Assembly: GCA_947846985.1 (NCBI GenBank)
Contig: CANTUZ010000001.1
Span: 183,852,455 to 183,916,454 of the forward strand
Length of the DNA: 64,000 nucleotides
From: Fratercula arctica
Taxonomy: Eukaryota > Chordata > Aves > Charadriiformes > Alcidae
Direction of reading: 5' to 3'
The notes under the pieces were generated by a model, which was not told where the DNA came from, did not search any database, and saw only the letters and a program-made list of their open reading frames with translations. Positions 49,166 to 60,965 of the stretch are shown one piece after another (the first letter of the stretch is position 1; every line of letters begins with the position of its first letter). A program made the translations under genes and the position numbers.

Positions 49166-51079
49166 TGTGGTGGGTTGACCCTGGCTGGTTGCCAGGTGCC
49201 CACCAAGCTGCTCTGTCACTCCTCTTCCATCCACAGGACAGAGGGAGAAAATACAATGAAAAGCTCGTGGATCAAGATAAGGACAGGGATATCACTTCCC
49301 AAGTACCATCATGGGCAAAATCAGACTCCTGGGGAAATTAACTTATTACCAATCAAATCAGAGTAGGGTAATGAGAAACAACAATCCTAAAACACCTTAC
49401 CCCCACACCTCCCCTCTTCCTGGGCTCAACTTCACTCCTGGTTTTTCCCTGCCTCCTCCTCCTGTGTGGCACAGGGGGACGGGGAATGGGGGTTGTGGTC
49501 AGTTCACAGAATCACAGAATCGTAGGGTTGGAAGGGACCTCTGGAGATCATCTAGTCCAACCCCCCCTGCCAGAGCAGGGTCACCTACAGCAGGTTGCAC
49601 AGGAACACATCCAGGTGGGTTTTGAATGTCTCCAGAGATGGAGACTCCACCACCTCTCTGGGCAGCCTGTGCCAGTGCTCTGCCACCCTCAAAGAAGTTC
49701 CTCCTCATGTTTAGGTGGAACTTCCTATGCTCAAGTTTGTGCCCGTTACCTCTTGCCCTGTCACTCGGCACCACTGAAAAGAGCCTGGCCCCATCCTCCT
49801 GACACCCACCCTTTAAGTATTTATAAGTGTTGATAAGGTCCCCCCTCAGATGTCTTTCTTCCAGACTAAAAAGACTCAAATCCCTCAGCCTTTCTTCATA
49901 AGAGAGGTGTTCCAGTCCCCTAATCATCTTCGTAGCCCTTTGCTGTCCCCTCTCCAGCAGTTCCCTGTCGTTCTTGAGCCAGGGAGCCCAGAACTGGACA
50001 CAGTACTCCAGATGCGGCCTCACCAAGGCAGAGTAGAGGGGGAGGATGACCTCCCTCGACCTGCTTGCTACGCTCTTCTTGATGGACCCCAGGATGCCAT
50101 TGGCCATCTTGGCCACAAGAGCACATAGTTGGCTCATGGTCATCCTGTTGTCCACCAGGACTCCCAGGTCTTTTTCCACAGAGCTGGTCTCCAGCAGGTC
50201 AGCCCCCAACCTGTACTGGTGCATGGGGTTATTCCTCCCCAGGTGCAGCACCCTACACTTGCCCTTATTGAATTTCATAAGGTTTCTCTCCACCCAACTC
50301 TCCAGCCTGTCCAGGTCTCTCTATAAGACGGCACAGCCTTCCAGTGTGTCAGCCACCCCCCCCCAGCTTTGTGTCATCAGCAAACTTCCTGAGGGTGCAC
50401 TCTATTCCTTCATCCAGGCCATTGATGAATATATTGTTCATCACATGTTGTCTCTGCTGCTCCTTCCTGTGAGGGGGAGGACTCCTCACACTCTTCCCCT
50501 GATCCAGTGTGGGGTCCCTCCCATGGGAGTCAGTCCTCCGTGAACTTCTCCAATGTGAGTCCTTCCCACGGGTGGCAGGTGCACAAACTGCTCCAGCGTG
50601 GGTCCCTTTCACGGGGTCACAACCTCCTTCAGGTGCATCCACCTGCTCCAGCATGATGTCCTCCATGGGCTGCAGGTGGATCTCTGCTCCACCGTTAACC
50701 TCCACAGGCTGTGGGGGCACAGCCTGCCTTACCGTGGTCTTCACCATGGGCTGCAGGGGAATCTCTGCTCCAGCACCTGGAGCACCTCCTCCCCCTTCTT
50801 CTTCATTGACCTGGGTGTCTGCAGGGCTGTTTCTCTCACATCTTCTCACTCCTCTCTCCCAGCTGCTGTTGTGCAGCAGTTTTTACCCTTTCTTACATAG
50901 GTTATCACAGAGGCACTACCCGTGTCACTGGTGGGCTCAGCTTTGGCCAGCAGCAGGACTGTCTTAAAGCTGGCTGGCATTGGCTCTGTCTGATACGGGG
51001 GCACCTTCTGGTGTCTTCTCACAGAAGCCACACCTGAAGCCCTCCTGCTCCTAAAACCTTGTGACGTAAACCCAATACA
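49166..51079 (-). mobile_element. ERV LTR split by a younger CR1
   Basis: The left part (49166-49506) starts TGTGGTGGGTTGACCCTGG; the right part (50441-51079) ends AAACCCAATACA. The ends form an imperfect inverted repeat (TGTNNTGGGTT). Without the CR1 the LTR is about 980 bp. The right part contains several diverged units of the type CAGCGTGGGTCCCTTTCACG, each about 50 bp, which is typical of this avian LTR family. Read on the minus strand, its 3' end matches that of the LTR at 3732-4301. Flanks GTCAG and ATCAA agree in only 3 of 5 bases, so a target-site duplication is uncertain. Confidence 0.8.
49507..50435 (-). mobile_element. CR1 LINE inserted in the LTR, with GTTCA target duplication
   Basis: A 929-bp, 5'-truncated CR1 whose 3' end is at the left (CAGAATCACAGAATCGTAGG). 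The 5-bp word GTTCA occurs immediately before it (49502-49506) and again at 50436-50440; removing one copy and the CR1 restores continuous LTR text. Minus-strand reading from 50293 gives over 200 uninterrupted codons of the reverse-transcriptase C-terminal region ([39 protein letters not shown]). A small deletion near 49690 then shifts the frame. It is among the least decayed repeats in the window, but incomplete and not functional. Confidence 0.9.
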
Positions 51080-54000
51080 ATCAAATTTTTGCAATCTTTA
51101 AAGAGTATCGAGACAAGACTTAAAGGCAGCATTCCAGTATCACTTCCTCAGTGAAGTACTCGGTGGCCACAAATAGCTCGTGAGACACATATTGTCTAGG
51201 AACCTTTTGGCAAAGGACGGTGGTTGTTCGCACCCAGGTGCTCATCTGTTGCCTCCCAAATGCTTTCCAAGTTGTTGCGTTCTGGATTACGGTGGCCTGT
51301 TCTGCAGGCTTGGTCTGCATCTGTGTAGGTGACTACACATCTGACTGTGTTATCTCATGATGGTTTACTGCAGGCAGATGTTTTTAAGACATGTATGCTA
51401 TTCTTTAATTTATTGTGGTTTTTCATTTCATATGGCTACGCTCATTTTTAAACTTAATAGCTGAAACAGTAGCGGTGTCTGCCCCAAGTTCCAGATGCAG
51501 CTAAGCGGGGAGGTTTTGCCGCCTGTAGTTTTATGAGTTTCTTTAGGTAAATGCCACTTACTGTTTTGAGAACAGCACAGCACTGATATGTTTTAGACTG
51601 TGGTAGCAGTGTTAGCTTACGCAGCTTCCCCAGCTGTGTCTGCCCTTCTGCAAGCCCCAGGACTCTTGTTTGCTTGCCAAGGTGGTGAACTGAATTGGAT
51701 CTCATCAGATGACTTAAGAAGCAGTGGCCCATCCGAAGCCACAGTCTGAGCTGGCTTTAAGCAGGCTAACTTGCATTCTTATGACAGCAAAGGATTAGGC
51801 AAAACAAGACCTACAACTTCATTAAGAAGGAAGTTTGGCCACATTAAGCTTCATGCCGCCAGGGGACATCCTGCCTCTCTTTGACTGGCAAATAAGGTAT
51901 TGGGGGTAGGTGGCAACTGATCCCTTTTTGCTGCACGTAGCTCCTTCCTAAACAGTCACACTTTCTCCCATAATCTCGTTGTAAAATTATCTTCCGTGCC
52001 TGCTCAGGTGTTCATCTCACCACTGGGATATGTACAATGGTATGTTGATTCATACCATTGCTAAGGAAAAGATTCAAGGATTTCACACTTCAGGTCTTAA
52101 TCACAAACCCACGCGTTCTTGCCACATTGCTCTCCCTGAGGATGAACAGGCCTGTCTGATCTGACGTGTTCAGAGGCCCATGATTCATCATCTTCTCAAA
52201 ACAACCATGCAACTCTCCGAAAGAGCTGAAAAACACTGGACGAGAAAAGATAAATTTATGTATTCCCAGGCACAAATTCTGCGTCCACACCTTCTCAAAC
52301 ACTTTGCCAATTTAGCCTTCTCTTTACTGTGGCCATGACATTAAGAAATTATCTCAAATTTATTTGTTTAAAAGATAGGCACTTCAACTAAGCTAATTTT
52401 GTAAGCTCTCTTAATAGGTAAAGGTGAGCTGATTCATCCCATTTGAATAAACACCTACTTTTTAGATGAGAGAGATGAATTCACCTGAGGTATTCAGAGA
52501 GTGGCTAACCCCAATTCCAGTAGTTTTCCCATAGTATGGAAATGATCCCATTTATCACATTTTGAGATATATTTTAATTTTAATAGAATGTACATTAACT
52601 GTTTTAAAAATACTTTCGTTTCAATACTTTCCATGGGAAGTCTGAAGTGAGAATTTATTGTGATTATTGATGGGTTTTTTGCAGATCTGTATTAGGTTGC
52701 ACACCCAGCACTCCAGGTCTGTCAGAGTGGTCCCTTAAAATGTGATAGTTTACAATTTAGGACATCACTGAAAGTAGTTTGATTTTAATGATGGTTATCC
52801 CTGTATCTTAATTAAAAAAAAAATCAAAGGCTTTCAAAATGTATCTCAATGTACATGTTCATACATTTGGTAAGATTCAAACTTTTGTAAATCAAGTTAC
52901 AGATCAAAAATTGTGGCAAATCTTCCTACTTTAATGAAAGAGAGTTCTTTGGTGTGCTTTTTGTCATGTTATAGCCAAAATATTGTAATGTCCATACTAC
53001 AAATGAGTTAACTGTGTTCATTTATATGTATGCTACACTTTTAAATGCCATTCATTATTTCTGACATTCACATTTGTATGCTTGTCTTGGACTGCTACTT
53101 GGAGAGAAAGTCATAATGAGTTATGAGACAGTTTGATAAAAATAGGGTATTTACCTGAAATAATTGTTCCAAAATTTGTCTTTCTAGGGTTCTCTTTCTT
53201 GATCTAAGAAATATGAAATTTCTCTATTTTCTTACACTCTCCTTCACTATAAAAGGTGGCACAAATATACTGGAATGAATTAATTCTGGAACTCCTTAAA
53301 AAACTAAGCCTTACTCTTTATTGCTATTCCACTTGCAGAGTTCAGTGACTTCAGCTCACCTGAATTAAACCTGAATAGAAAACCTTCCAGGGGTGAGATA
53401 TGAACTCTGAGAAACTAGTTTTGCACATACTTTCACTGTACATTTGATACAAAGGTATTATTTGAATAGCATTTGAGTATATACAAGCATGGTTTTTATT
53501 TTTACTCGCCATATTGATTATGGATGGTATCCTGCACTGTCACCTAAGAGACTCAAACAAATTAGAAAAACCCAAGTATTTCAAAGCACTATGACAAATT
53601 AACATACATTGGTAGTGTAGTATTCTGCTAATAATGGTAACTGAGATAACTGCTTAAATCTAACATCATCAATTAAGCCTTAGGGAAAATGCTGTTCTGT
53701 ATTTTCATCAATGTAGTATGACACAGGCGGAAGCTGTGTCGTGCTCCTGAGCATTTTAAGCTTTGTAAATGCAGAACGCAGGTATTCTGCTTCTTAACAC
53801 TAGATGGCAGACAAAAATGGGAAAACATTTCCTTGTTTTCAGAGATAGAATATTACAAAATTAATTTGCAACTTGAATGAGCATTCACTGGAAGTTCTCA
53901 AAATAATAAGAATGAAGACCATTGGACACAGACACAAAATATCATGCTTATGATAGCACGGATACTTTCTGCAGACATTCATTTGGATGCGGTTTTTGGC

Positions 54001-55514
54001 ACAAATACTGCAAACAATCAAGCGGAACGTTTCTACATTATTTTCTTACAGCTTTTTTATCTCTGTTACTTCCCTTCAATATTTTGCTCTTGTCAAAGAA
54101 GAACTAAAAATCTCGAAGACTTAGAAGGGCTTAAACAACTCAAATATAAGAAAAACTTTCAGCAAAAAGTGTCCTTTTTGTGGTAGTCGCATGGTTGTGA
54201 AATTGCCTTCCATAAATCCAAAAAGCAGGTGATATATTGCAACTGCTTCGTATCTGTCTTATATCAGTTACTTAAAGTAATTAGGCTGCTTTGGTCCTTA
54301 TTGTCATTGATTCTTAGAAAATAGTATGGAAGTAATACTTTTGCTAAGAAGGCAACTAATTTTCATAGAATATTATGAATTGCTGTACTAAATACTAAGT
54401 AATCAGTTCACCTAGCAGCCAGTGAATATTGTGGGTTGTTACCCCATTCCTCTCGCAGATACATCTTCCAAAAGAAGTGTAGCAGGGGGGTCAGAATCCC
54501 CAAGGGTGCATCCACGCCGAATCACACGTTAAAATGTCGGTTCATCCAGCTGTAGCACCACACAAATGCGACTGCTTGCAGGATGTGAGCTACTGTCTGC
54601 ACCGTGGACGAGGCAGCTGCTCTCTATGCATGCACAAGGTGCTGTTAGTTAAGAAGACAGTCTGGGACTGCTGTACAAAAACCTGCCTATTATGTATAGA
54701 TGCGTAGTGCATTTACAGGACTGATAACCAGCACGGACTTCATTGCTATTGAACTGTGATGTGCAAATACAGTACTGGAACAGAAGCAGGTTGCACTGAA
54801 TCCCACCTGATCTTTCACTCTCTGTGCTGCTACTGTGGCCGCAGAGACTCCAAGCCAGCCTGGCTATCTCCAGTGCTGCACTGGGCAGTGCCGGCAGCCT
54901 TAGGAACTATAATCAGAAAGACCCGAGTTACTCCCATGGTGTCTTTCCTGTTGGGGTTATTCCAAATGAGAGAAGTGTGTGCACTGGAACAGAAGGGTAA
55001 ATGCAAAATTAAATATGACTTTTCTGCCTCATGGTTAGGAAGTCATCTACAAGGATGGCCATAACTTCTGGTCTTGGTTCCTCGGATTATTCTCATTATG
55101 CAATAGCTCTAGGTATAAAATACATATATAATAGGAACAAACACCAGACTGCGGCATTCCCCTTCCCATGGGAGTGCTTTAGTCACAAGGATACAACATT
55201 ATGTCCCTTTTTCCAGGGTTTCTTCTTGGTTCCATGAATCTTCAATTCTTTTCTGCATAGTCACCTCGCTTCAATAAGGGGAGAAAGCATTTTCCATTCT
55301 GCCTTGGTGAACAGGAAATTCTCTTAGGGAATCAGAAATGAGTATTTAAACTTTCTCAGGCTGAAAATAGCACTGAACCTATTTTCTTTCATCACCTGGG
55401 CAAATACTCTATTCAGAATAGTGTTATACTAGATATTGTCAATGACCTTCTCTCTGTTCCCCTTTCCTCCTATTCCTGCTGTTCTTCCTCTCCCTGCCCA
55501 GAGATCTCCATTTT
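51080..55514. other. intergenic DNA, nothing identified
   Basis: About 4.4 kb, mostly AT-rich, without open frames of note, recognisable exons or repeat families. A candidate exon of a neighbouring gene cannot be excluded without transcript data. Confidence 0.55.
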
Positions 55515-55988
55515 CACAGAATCACAGAATCACAGAACGGTTTGGGTTGGAAGGGACCTTAAAGATCATCTAGTTCCAACCCCCCTGCCATGGACAGGGA
55601 CACCTCCCACTAGACCAGGCTGCTCAAAGCCCCATCCAGCCTGGCCTTGAGCACTTCTAGGGATGGGACATTGACAACTTCCCTGGGCAACCTGTGCCAG
55701 TGCCTCACCACCCTCACAGTAAAGAATTTCTTCCTAATATCCAATCTAAATCTCCCCTCTTTCAGTTTGAGGCCCTTATCCCGTGTCTTATCATAACACT
55801 CCCTGATAAATAGTCCCTCCCCATCCTTCCTGTAGCCCCCTTCAGGTACTGGAAGGACGCTATAAGGTCTCCCTGGAGCCTTCCCTTCTCCAGGCTGAAC
55901 AACCCCAACTCTCTCAGCCTGTCTTCACAGGAGAGGTGCCCCAGCCCTCTGATCATCTTCATGGTGCTCCTCTGGACCTGGTCCAATT
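55515..55988 (-). mobile_element. CR1 LINE 3' fragment
   Basis: Reverse-complement CR1 3' end with tandem CACAGAATCA words, then GGTTTGGGTTGGAAGGGACC and AAAGATCATCTAGTTCCAAC. About 470 bp, running into the ORF2 end (CTCTGATCATCTTCATGG). It belongs to a different CR1 subtype from the copy at 49.5 kb, judging by the segment AGACCAGGCTGCTCAAAGCC. Confidence 0.9.
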
Positions 55989-58900
55989 GTAGACAGATTC
56001 TAGAAATCTAGCTGCTACAAACAAGAGTGTACTAATCAAATTATTGTAGAGTAATTATGAATAATGCAGTTGATTACTTAGAATTTGAAATTACGACTCA
56101 TGCTAGAGATTGTATTACAATTCCTTTTAAGTCCCCTGTGATTACTTTATTAGTCATTCTGTTGTCTTTCAGCACTCAAGAACTGATAGATATGAATTTT
56201 GTTATTGCAGCATCTGGTTGAGAGTATGATTGTGCAAGTGCCAAAGTTCTTGGCATGAATGGAAGGAGGTCAAAACGCACAATCTCTTTAGGTCCACTGG
56301 AATTAATTCACTGTCCTCTCTTTTTGCAATTGCATATTAAGTATCATCAGAGAAACTGAGTCATTGCTATTTACTTTATCTTTTAATTAAAGCATTGAAA
56401 CATGCCTGACCTTTGCACCAGACCTTGAGGTATTGTACTAGGTTCCATCTTAGCGTTTTTCCCTTTATTAAAAGACTCTGTTTATAACTTCTCATCTGTG
56501 GAAAAAGTAATTTGTCATTCTTCTTCAAAAACAGTCCATCATAGTTCCTTCTCCTGAAGTTACACATTATTTCTCCATTTTTGTTTGCTCTGATAAGCCT
56601 CAGTGAGGCTCCTTATCCATCAGTTGTTTTCCATGATCCTGGTGGCAGGTGAGCTGGCAGACCATTTAGTGTCCTAATACAGAATCCAGACTGTCTGGGA
56701 TGCTGCAAATGAAAAAGATACTTTTTGGCAGAAACCTACGTACCTGATTTATAATGATTTATTTCTATCTGAACTTAAAGTAGCCTGATGAAAGTTGTAG
56801 AAGTACCAGTAGAAGCTCAGTATTGTTCAGGTAAACACCATGTGTTAAAGTTACACAAAATTTTACAGCCGCAATGGGAAAAAAGGTATTGTTTAGAGAA
56901 TGATTTACAAGCTGAGGAAGATAATTCTACCGCCATAATTCAGGTACATAAAATAAGCAATCCAGTTCCAGGCTTTGGGCTGCGTGGGACTTCCAGTCGC
57001 TGCTGTCAGTTACGTCTCTGAAATCAGAAACATGCCCAAAGAATGAGGTCAGCGCTGGTGAATAATAAAGCTTTTAATGAAACAGGTTAAAAAGTTACTC
57101 TTTCAGACATAATCTCCTTAGGGATTAAAAAGAGGCATGTAGTAATGTACGTAGTTAGTGGTACTGTTTTATGATGAGTGCCTATGACATGCCTGGTTAT
57201 GAGTCACAGGGGGCCCATACCCGTTGTTTTTTCTCTGGCTTTAATGCCTGTGGCTTATTCCTACTGAAGGATGCACTTAATTTAGGAGGGTTTTGTTCCA
57301 AAATATTGCCTAACAGTAATTATAGTAGTTTGATGTGTTGCAGTCCTACATTTTAAGAGTATAAAGCTGGATTTGTTGTTACGTAGCTTTTAATCTTACT
57401 GAAGTAACTTCCCCTTCCTTTAAATACACAGTTAACACACACAAAACACACACACACACACAAACCATAGGCATATGCACAACTAAGAGCTAGAGCCATT
57501 TAAATTCCATTTTAATTCCATTTTTCCATTTAAATTCCATTTTTGGATTAGGTTAGCAGGACAGAATGTTGTCCCATGTTCATTACAATGTTAATTTGAA
57601 AACTTAAGGGTAGTTTGTAGTGTGTCTGGACTGGAAATTGGTGAGATTTTGGGTTGTCTTGACATTTTCTAATAATCTTTTGGCTTCCCTAAAACTTTTC
57701 CTTCCAGCCCAAAAAGAGTTTTTGTCCAAACTGAAGCGTAACTCTTTCTGAGGAATGGAGTTATTGACACTATTCATCATTTTGTGTCTTCTTGTGTTGT
57801 GACAACAGCATTAGTAGCTGCCTGCACTGCGTGGTTCTGTATATGATTTCTGAAATACATTTTCCTGCAATGCATTTTTCCCTGTCTTTTGTTGGCACAT
57901 TGGCTTTAGCTGTTGCATTTGAGGCTGCTTTAGTTCCACAGACCCTCTCTAGTAACTTTCTAACTATATAGGGTTGGAGTGAATCATTAAGTTGGGTCCA
58001 AAACTTTGTATGTTAATATAGCTATTGAATTAGTGGTGGGATATTTTTTTTTTTTTAAGAAAGCAGAACTGTAGGAGGTTGTACTAGTACAGCAGCAAAA
58101 AGGTGTACATAATTTTAGTCCAGGAAAGATGAATTACAGTGAAGTAGTTTATCCACTGCATGCTGGAAATAAGCAACATTTTAATACTGAAAAATATGGA
58201 TCTACCTTGCTGTAAATGCATCCACACTACAGGCTAAATCCTTGAAGAGTACTCATGTATAACCTTCACTAATCTCCTATGTGAAAGAATCTATATGCTC
58301 CCCGCTATATTTCCAAAAGGAGTTCTTGTTACATTTCATGGTACTGGTATGTATTTACATTACTTAATCTCCTCAAATGTATTCTCTATCAGTAGGGCAA
58401 TTTCAATGCAATCCTATGTTAACTCGTTCTATCTATTCTAGAATATATTACTAAGTAAATGTTTTATATAAATATATATTAAGACATAAATGTTTCTACC
58501 GTCTTCTTCATAACTGGATATTTTACTGCATGCTTTAGTCTTTTCCACCCTACAAGGTCTACGGTAGCTGTTTTTTTACATTTTAATGTTTGAAAAGAAA
58601 TAGAATCACATCATCAGTAAGGAAATAGTTTTTGATTTCTCTAAAATCCTCTAGAGATGTAGCCAACCATGTGAAAATTTGCTTTTCTTAATTAATTGGT
58701 TTTCATGACTTGACAAGTGCAGTAGCAATAACCTACTAGCTCTTCAGATCTACAGAATCTGACAGAGAAAAGAGGCAGACCTGGGTTTCTCAAATCAAAA
58801 GCAGACAGCAGTATTTTCCACTTGATCTTTTCTTAAATAGGAACTTTTTAGACCTTGTTTATGAATTCCAAAGCAAAGGAGTGCAAACCCATTATCTTCA

Positions 58901-59104
58901 CAAGTTGTATTTAATAAGTAATGTCTTTCATGAGATGAAACAGTTACTGGTTTTCAGAAGTTGGTGGGGGTTTTTTAACACTCAAATGCACTGTATTTCT
59001 GCTTCAGCATATATTCCTTGCCTGGCTTGGCAAAAAGCATCTGCAATGCACTACAATTCATGCCATTTTTGGAAGACAAAGATTTTTTAGTCTGGCAAAG
59101 ATTT
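55989..59104. other. intergenic DNA with short simple repeats
   Basis: No gene recognised. Contains a CA-type microsatellite at 57434-57463 and a short tandem array of CCATTTAAATTCCATTTT-like units at 57497-57545. Confidence 0.55.
57434..57463. repeat. (CA)n microsatellite
   Basis: About 30 bp of ACAC repeats with one AAAA interruption. Confidence 0.8.
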
Positions 59105-59462
59105 GGTTAAGGAGTAATCTAATACCAGCCTATAAGTACTTTAAAGGCATCTACAAAGTTGGTGGAACCAAATTCTTCTCAGTGGTGGCAGGTGATCTAC
59201 TAGGGGACAACGGCCACTGTGGGAGGTTCTGAAGGCACATTAGGAAGTAATTCTTCACCAAGAGCACTGGAACAGGCTGCCCAGAGAAGTGGAATTTCCA
59301 TAAGTAATGAAGGATTTCAAGATCCAGCTGGACAGAGCTATGTCTGACCTGATGTAGTGATGGTAATAGTCCCACTTCAATAGGTAGTTAAGCTCTGGAG
59401 GAAGACCTCAAGATGTGTCTTCCAACCAATATTTCTATGATTCAGTGATTCTATGATTAAGG
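59105..59462 (+). mobile_element. decayed CR1 LINE 3' fragment
   Basis: Plus-strand CR1 order is still readable: AGCACTGGAACAGGCTGCCC, CCAGCTGGACAGAGCTATG, TCTTCCAACCAATATTTCTA and terminal TGATTCTATGATT. The 3' end is followed by a second copy of its last approximately 48 bp. Confidence 0.8.
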
Positions 59463-59514
59463 TACTCCCTTCCAACCAATATTTCTATGACTCGATGCTA
59501 TGATTAAGGTACTC
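59419..59514 (+). repeat. tandem duplication of a CR1 tail
   Basis: Two adjacent units of about 50 and 46 bp, both starting CTTCCAACCAATATTTCTAT and ending TATGATTAAGGTACTC. The second carries small changes and a short deletion, so the duplication is not recent. Confidence 0.8.
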
Positions 59515-60105
59515 AAGCTAGTATAGTCTGTATTGTTGCCACAGGAGAAATTGTGTCTCAGATTTGCCTAAATCCTATCTTTGAAAATATCTCCTTGATC
59601 AACGAAGTGACTTGAAATCATTACCCAGCTACAGGTACAGAAAAAAATGCTTGCCCGATTTACATCTCGTGTAGCCTTGGTAAATTCAAATGGATTACTT
59701 GACAATACCACAGATTTAGAGTATTAAATGCCAGAGGATGGATGAAGGAATTATTAATTGCATAATGCTGGAATTTTGTGAGTTGCAACAATAACAACAA
59801 ACTAGGCAATATCTCATCTTCCAAGATAATATTTAAAAAATAATACGCTGAGGAAACTAAATGGAAAGACTCTAAAAAGCTAAATTGTTCCCCAATCCTA
59901 ACACAGCAATAGGGTACAGCGTATGCTAAATGATCCTCGGGCCATCTCAGCGTACCCTAGGGCAGCTCAAATAGTACTCTGTACCTATGTTTAGGCACTG
60001 AACTGAAGCCTTGATTCCCTTTGGATGTGGTGGGAGTTGATATGCACAGCTCACACGTAATCCACGGGTCGAGGGAAGTGATTATTCCCCTCTGCTCAGC
60101 ATTTG
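59515..60105. other. intergenic DNA, nothing identified
   Basis: About 590 bp between two CR1 copies; AT-rich, no recognised content. Confidence 0.5.
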
Positions 60106-60965
60106 TTATACCACGTCTGTAATGCTGCCTCTGGCCGTGGAGCCCCTGCACAGGAAAGGTGTGATGAGCTTGAGAAAGTTCAGCACAGGGCCAAGAGGAT
60201 GATCGGAGGGCTGGAAGATGTAACCTGTTCAGGGCTGTGCTCTGCACAAGGGTGGTGCAACCATAAAGGGTGTGGTAACATAGCTGGTTTTGTAAGATAG
60301 GATAAAACCAAGAATACAGACAGCAAGGAAATCTTAAATCACTTCCGATGCTGGGAACCCCACTTTTGTGCAGCATCGGACAGACACCAGATAGATCTTC
60401 CCCCGGCATGCTGCACAGGCGCTGTCTGTGGAGGGGTTCGTCCTCCCTCCCACACCGTGGAGCCTTTTATTTTGTGCATCAAACAGTCATATCTTCTGAC
60501 AAGCTGGGACATCATCTCTGTCATACCATTCACCAGCGCACAGGCTTTAAGTACAAGGCCCAGTAGAGCAGACGTGTCCTGTTCAAGGCCACTAGCTCCT
60601 TGAGTACAATATCTTCTGCAAGACTCCCAGTACAGCTTGTTCAGCCTGGAGGAGAGACGGCTTCAGGGGGGCTAACAGTGGCCCCTGGTACCTACAGGGA
60701 GGCTGGCAACAGGTCTAAGCCAGGCTCTTACTGAGGCCATGGCAGAAGAACGAGAGACGTGGTCAGAATCAGGGGAGGGTCTGGTAGCACATAAGGAAGC
60801 TTTTCCACAATGCAAATAATTAAGCGTTTGCAACTGGTTACCCATGGAGGTTGTGGGGTGTCTGCTTTTGGAGGTTTTCAAGACCTGACGGGACAAACTC
60901 TAAGTAAACTGGCCTCTGAAGTCAGTGTTGTCCCTGCTTTGAGCAGCTGTGTGATTCTGTAATTC
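60106..60965 (+). mobile_element. CR1 LINE fragment interrupted by other DNA
   Basis: The left piece (to about 60227) matches the CR1 ORF2 end: AAAGTTCAGCACAGGGCCAAG, GAGGATGATCGGAGGGCTGG. The right piece (from about 60620) resumes with CTTGTTCAGCCTGGAGGAGAG and ends with a CR1 3' tail near 60965 (GTGTGATTCTGTAATTC). The approximately 390 bp between them are not CR1. Orientation and order fit one element split by an insertion. Confidence 0.75.
60228..60619. mobile_element. unidentified insert within CR1, possibly LTR-like
   Basis: About 390 bp of higher GC content than the surroundings, interrupting a CR1. The segment begins close to TGTAACCTG and ends close to CCCAGTACA, which would suit LTR-type TG...CA ends, but no clear target duplication is visible. 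A GATGCTGGGAACCC / GTGCAGCATCGG pair gives partial self-complementarity near 60346-60380. Confidence 0.35.

Noticed and set aside
49499..50293. 264-codon minus-strand open frame as a host gene
   Set aside because: The residues are those of the CR1 reverse-transcriptase C-terminus. The frame ends by shifting and then running into LTR sequence, so it is a repeat fragment.
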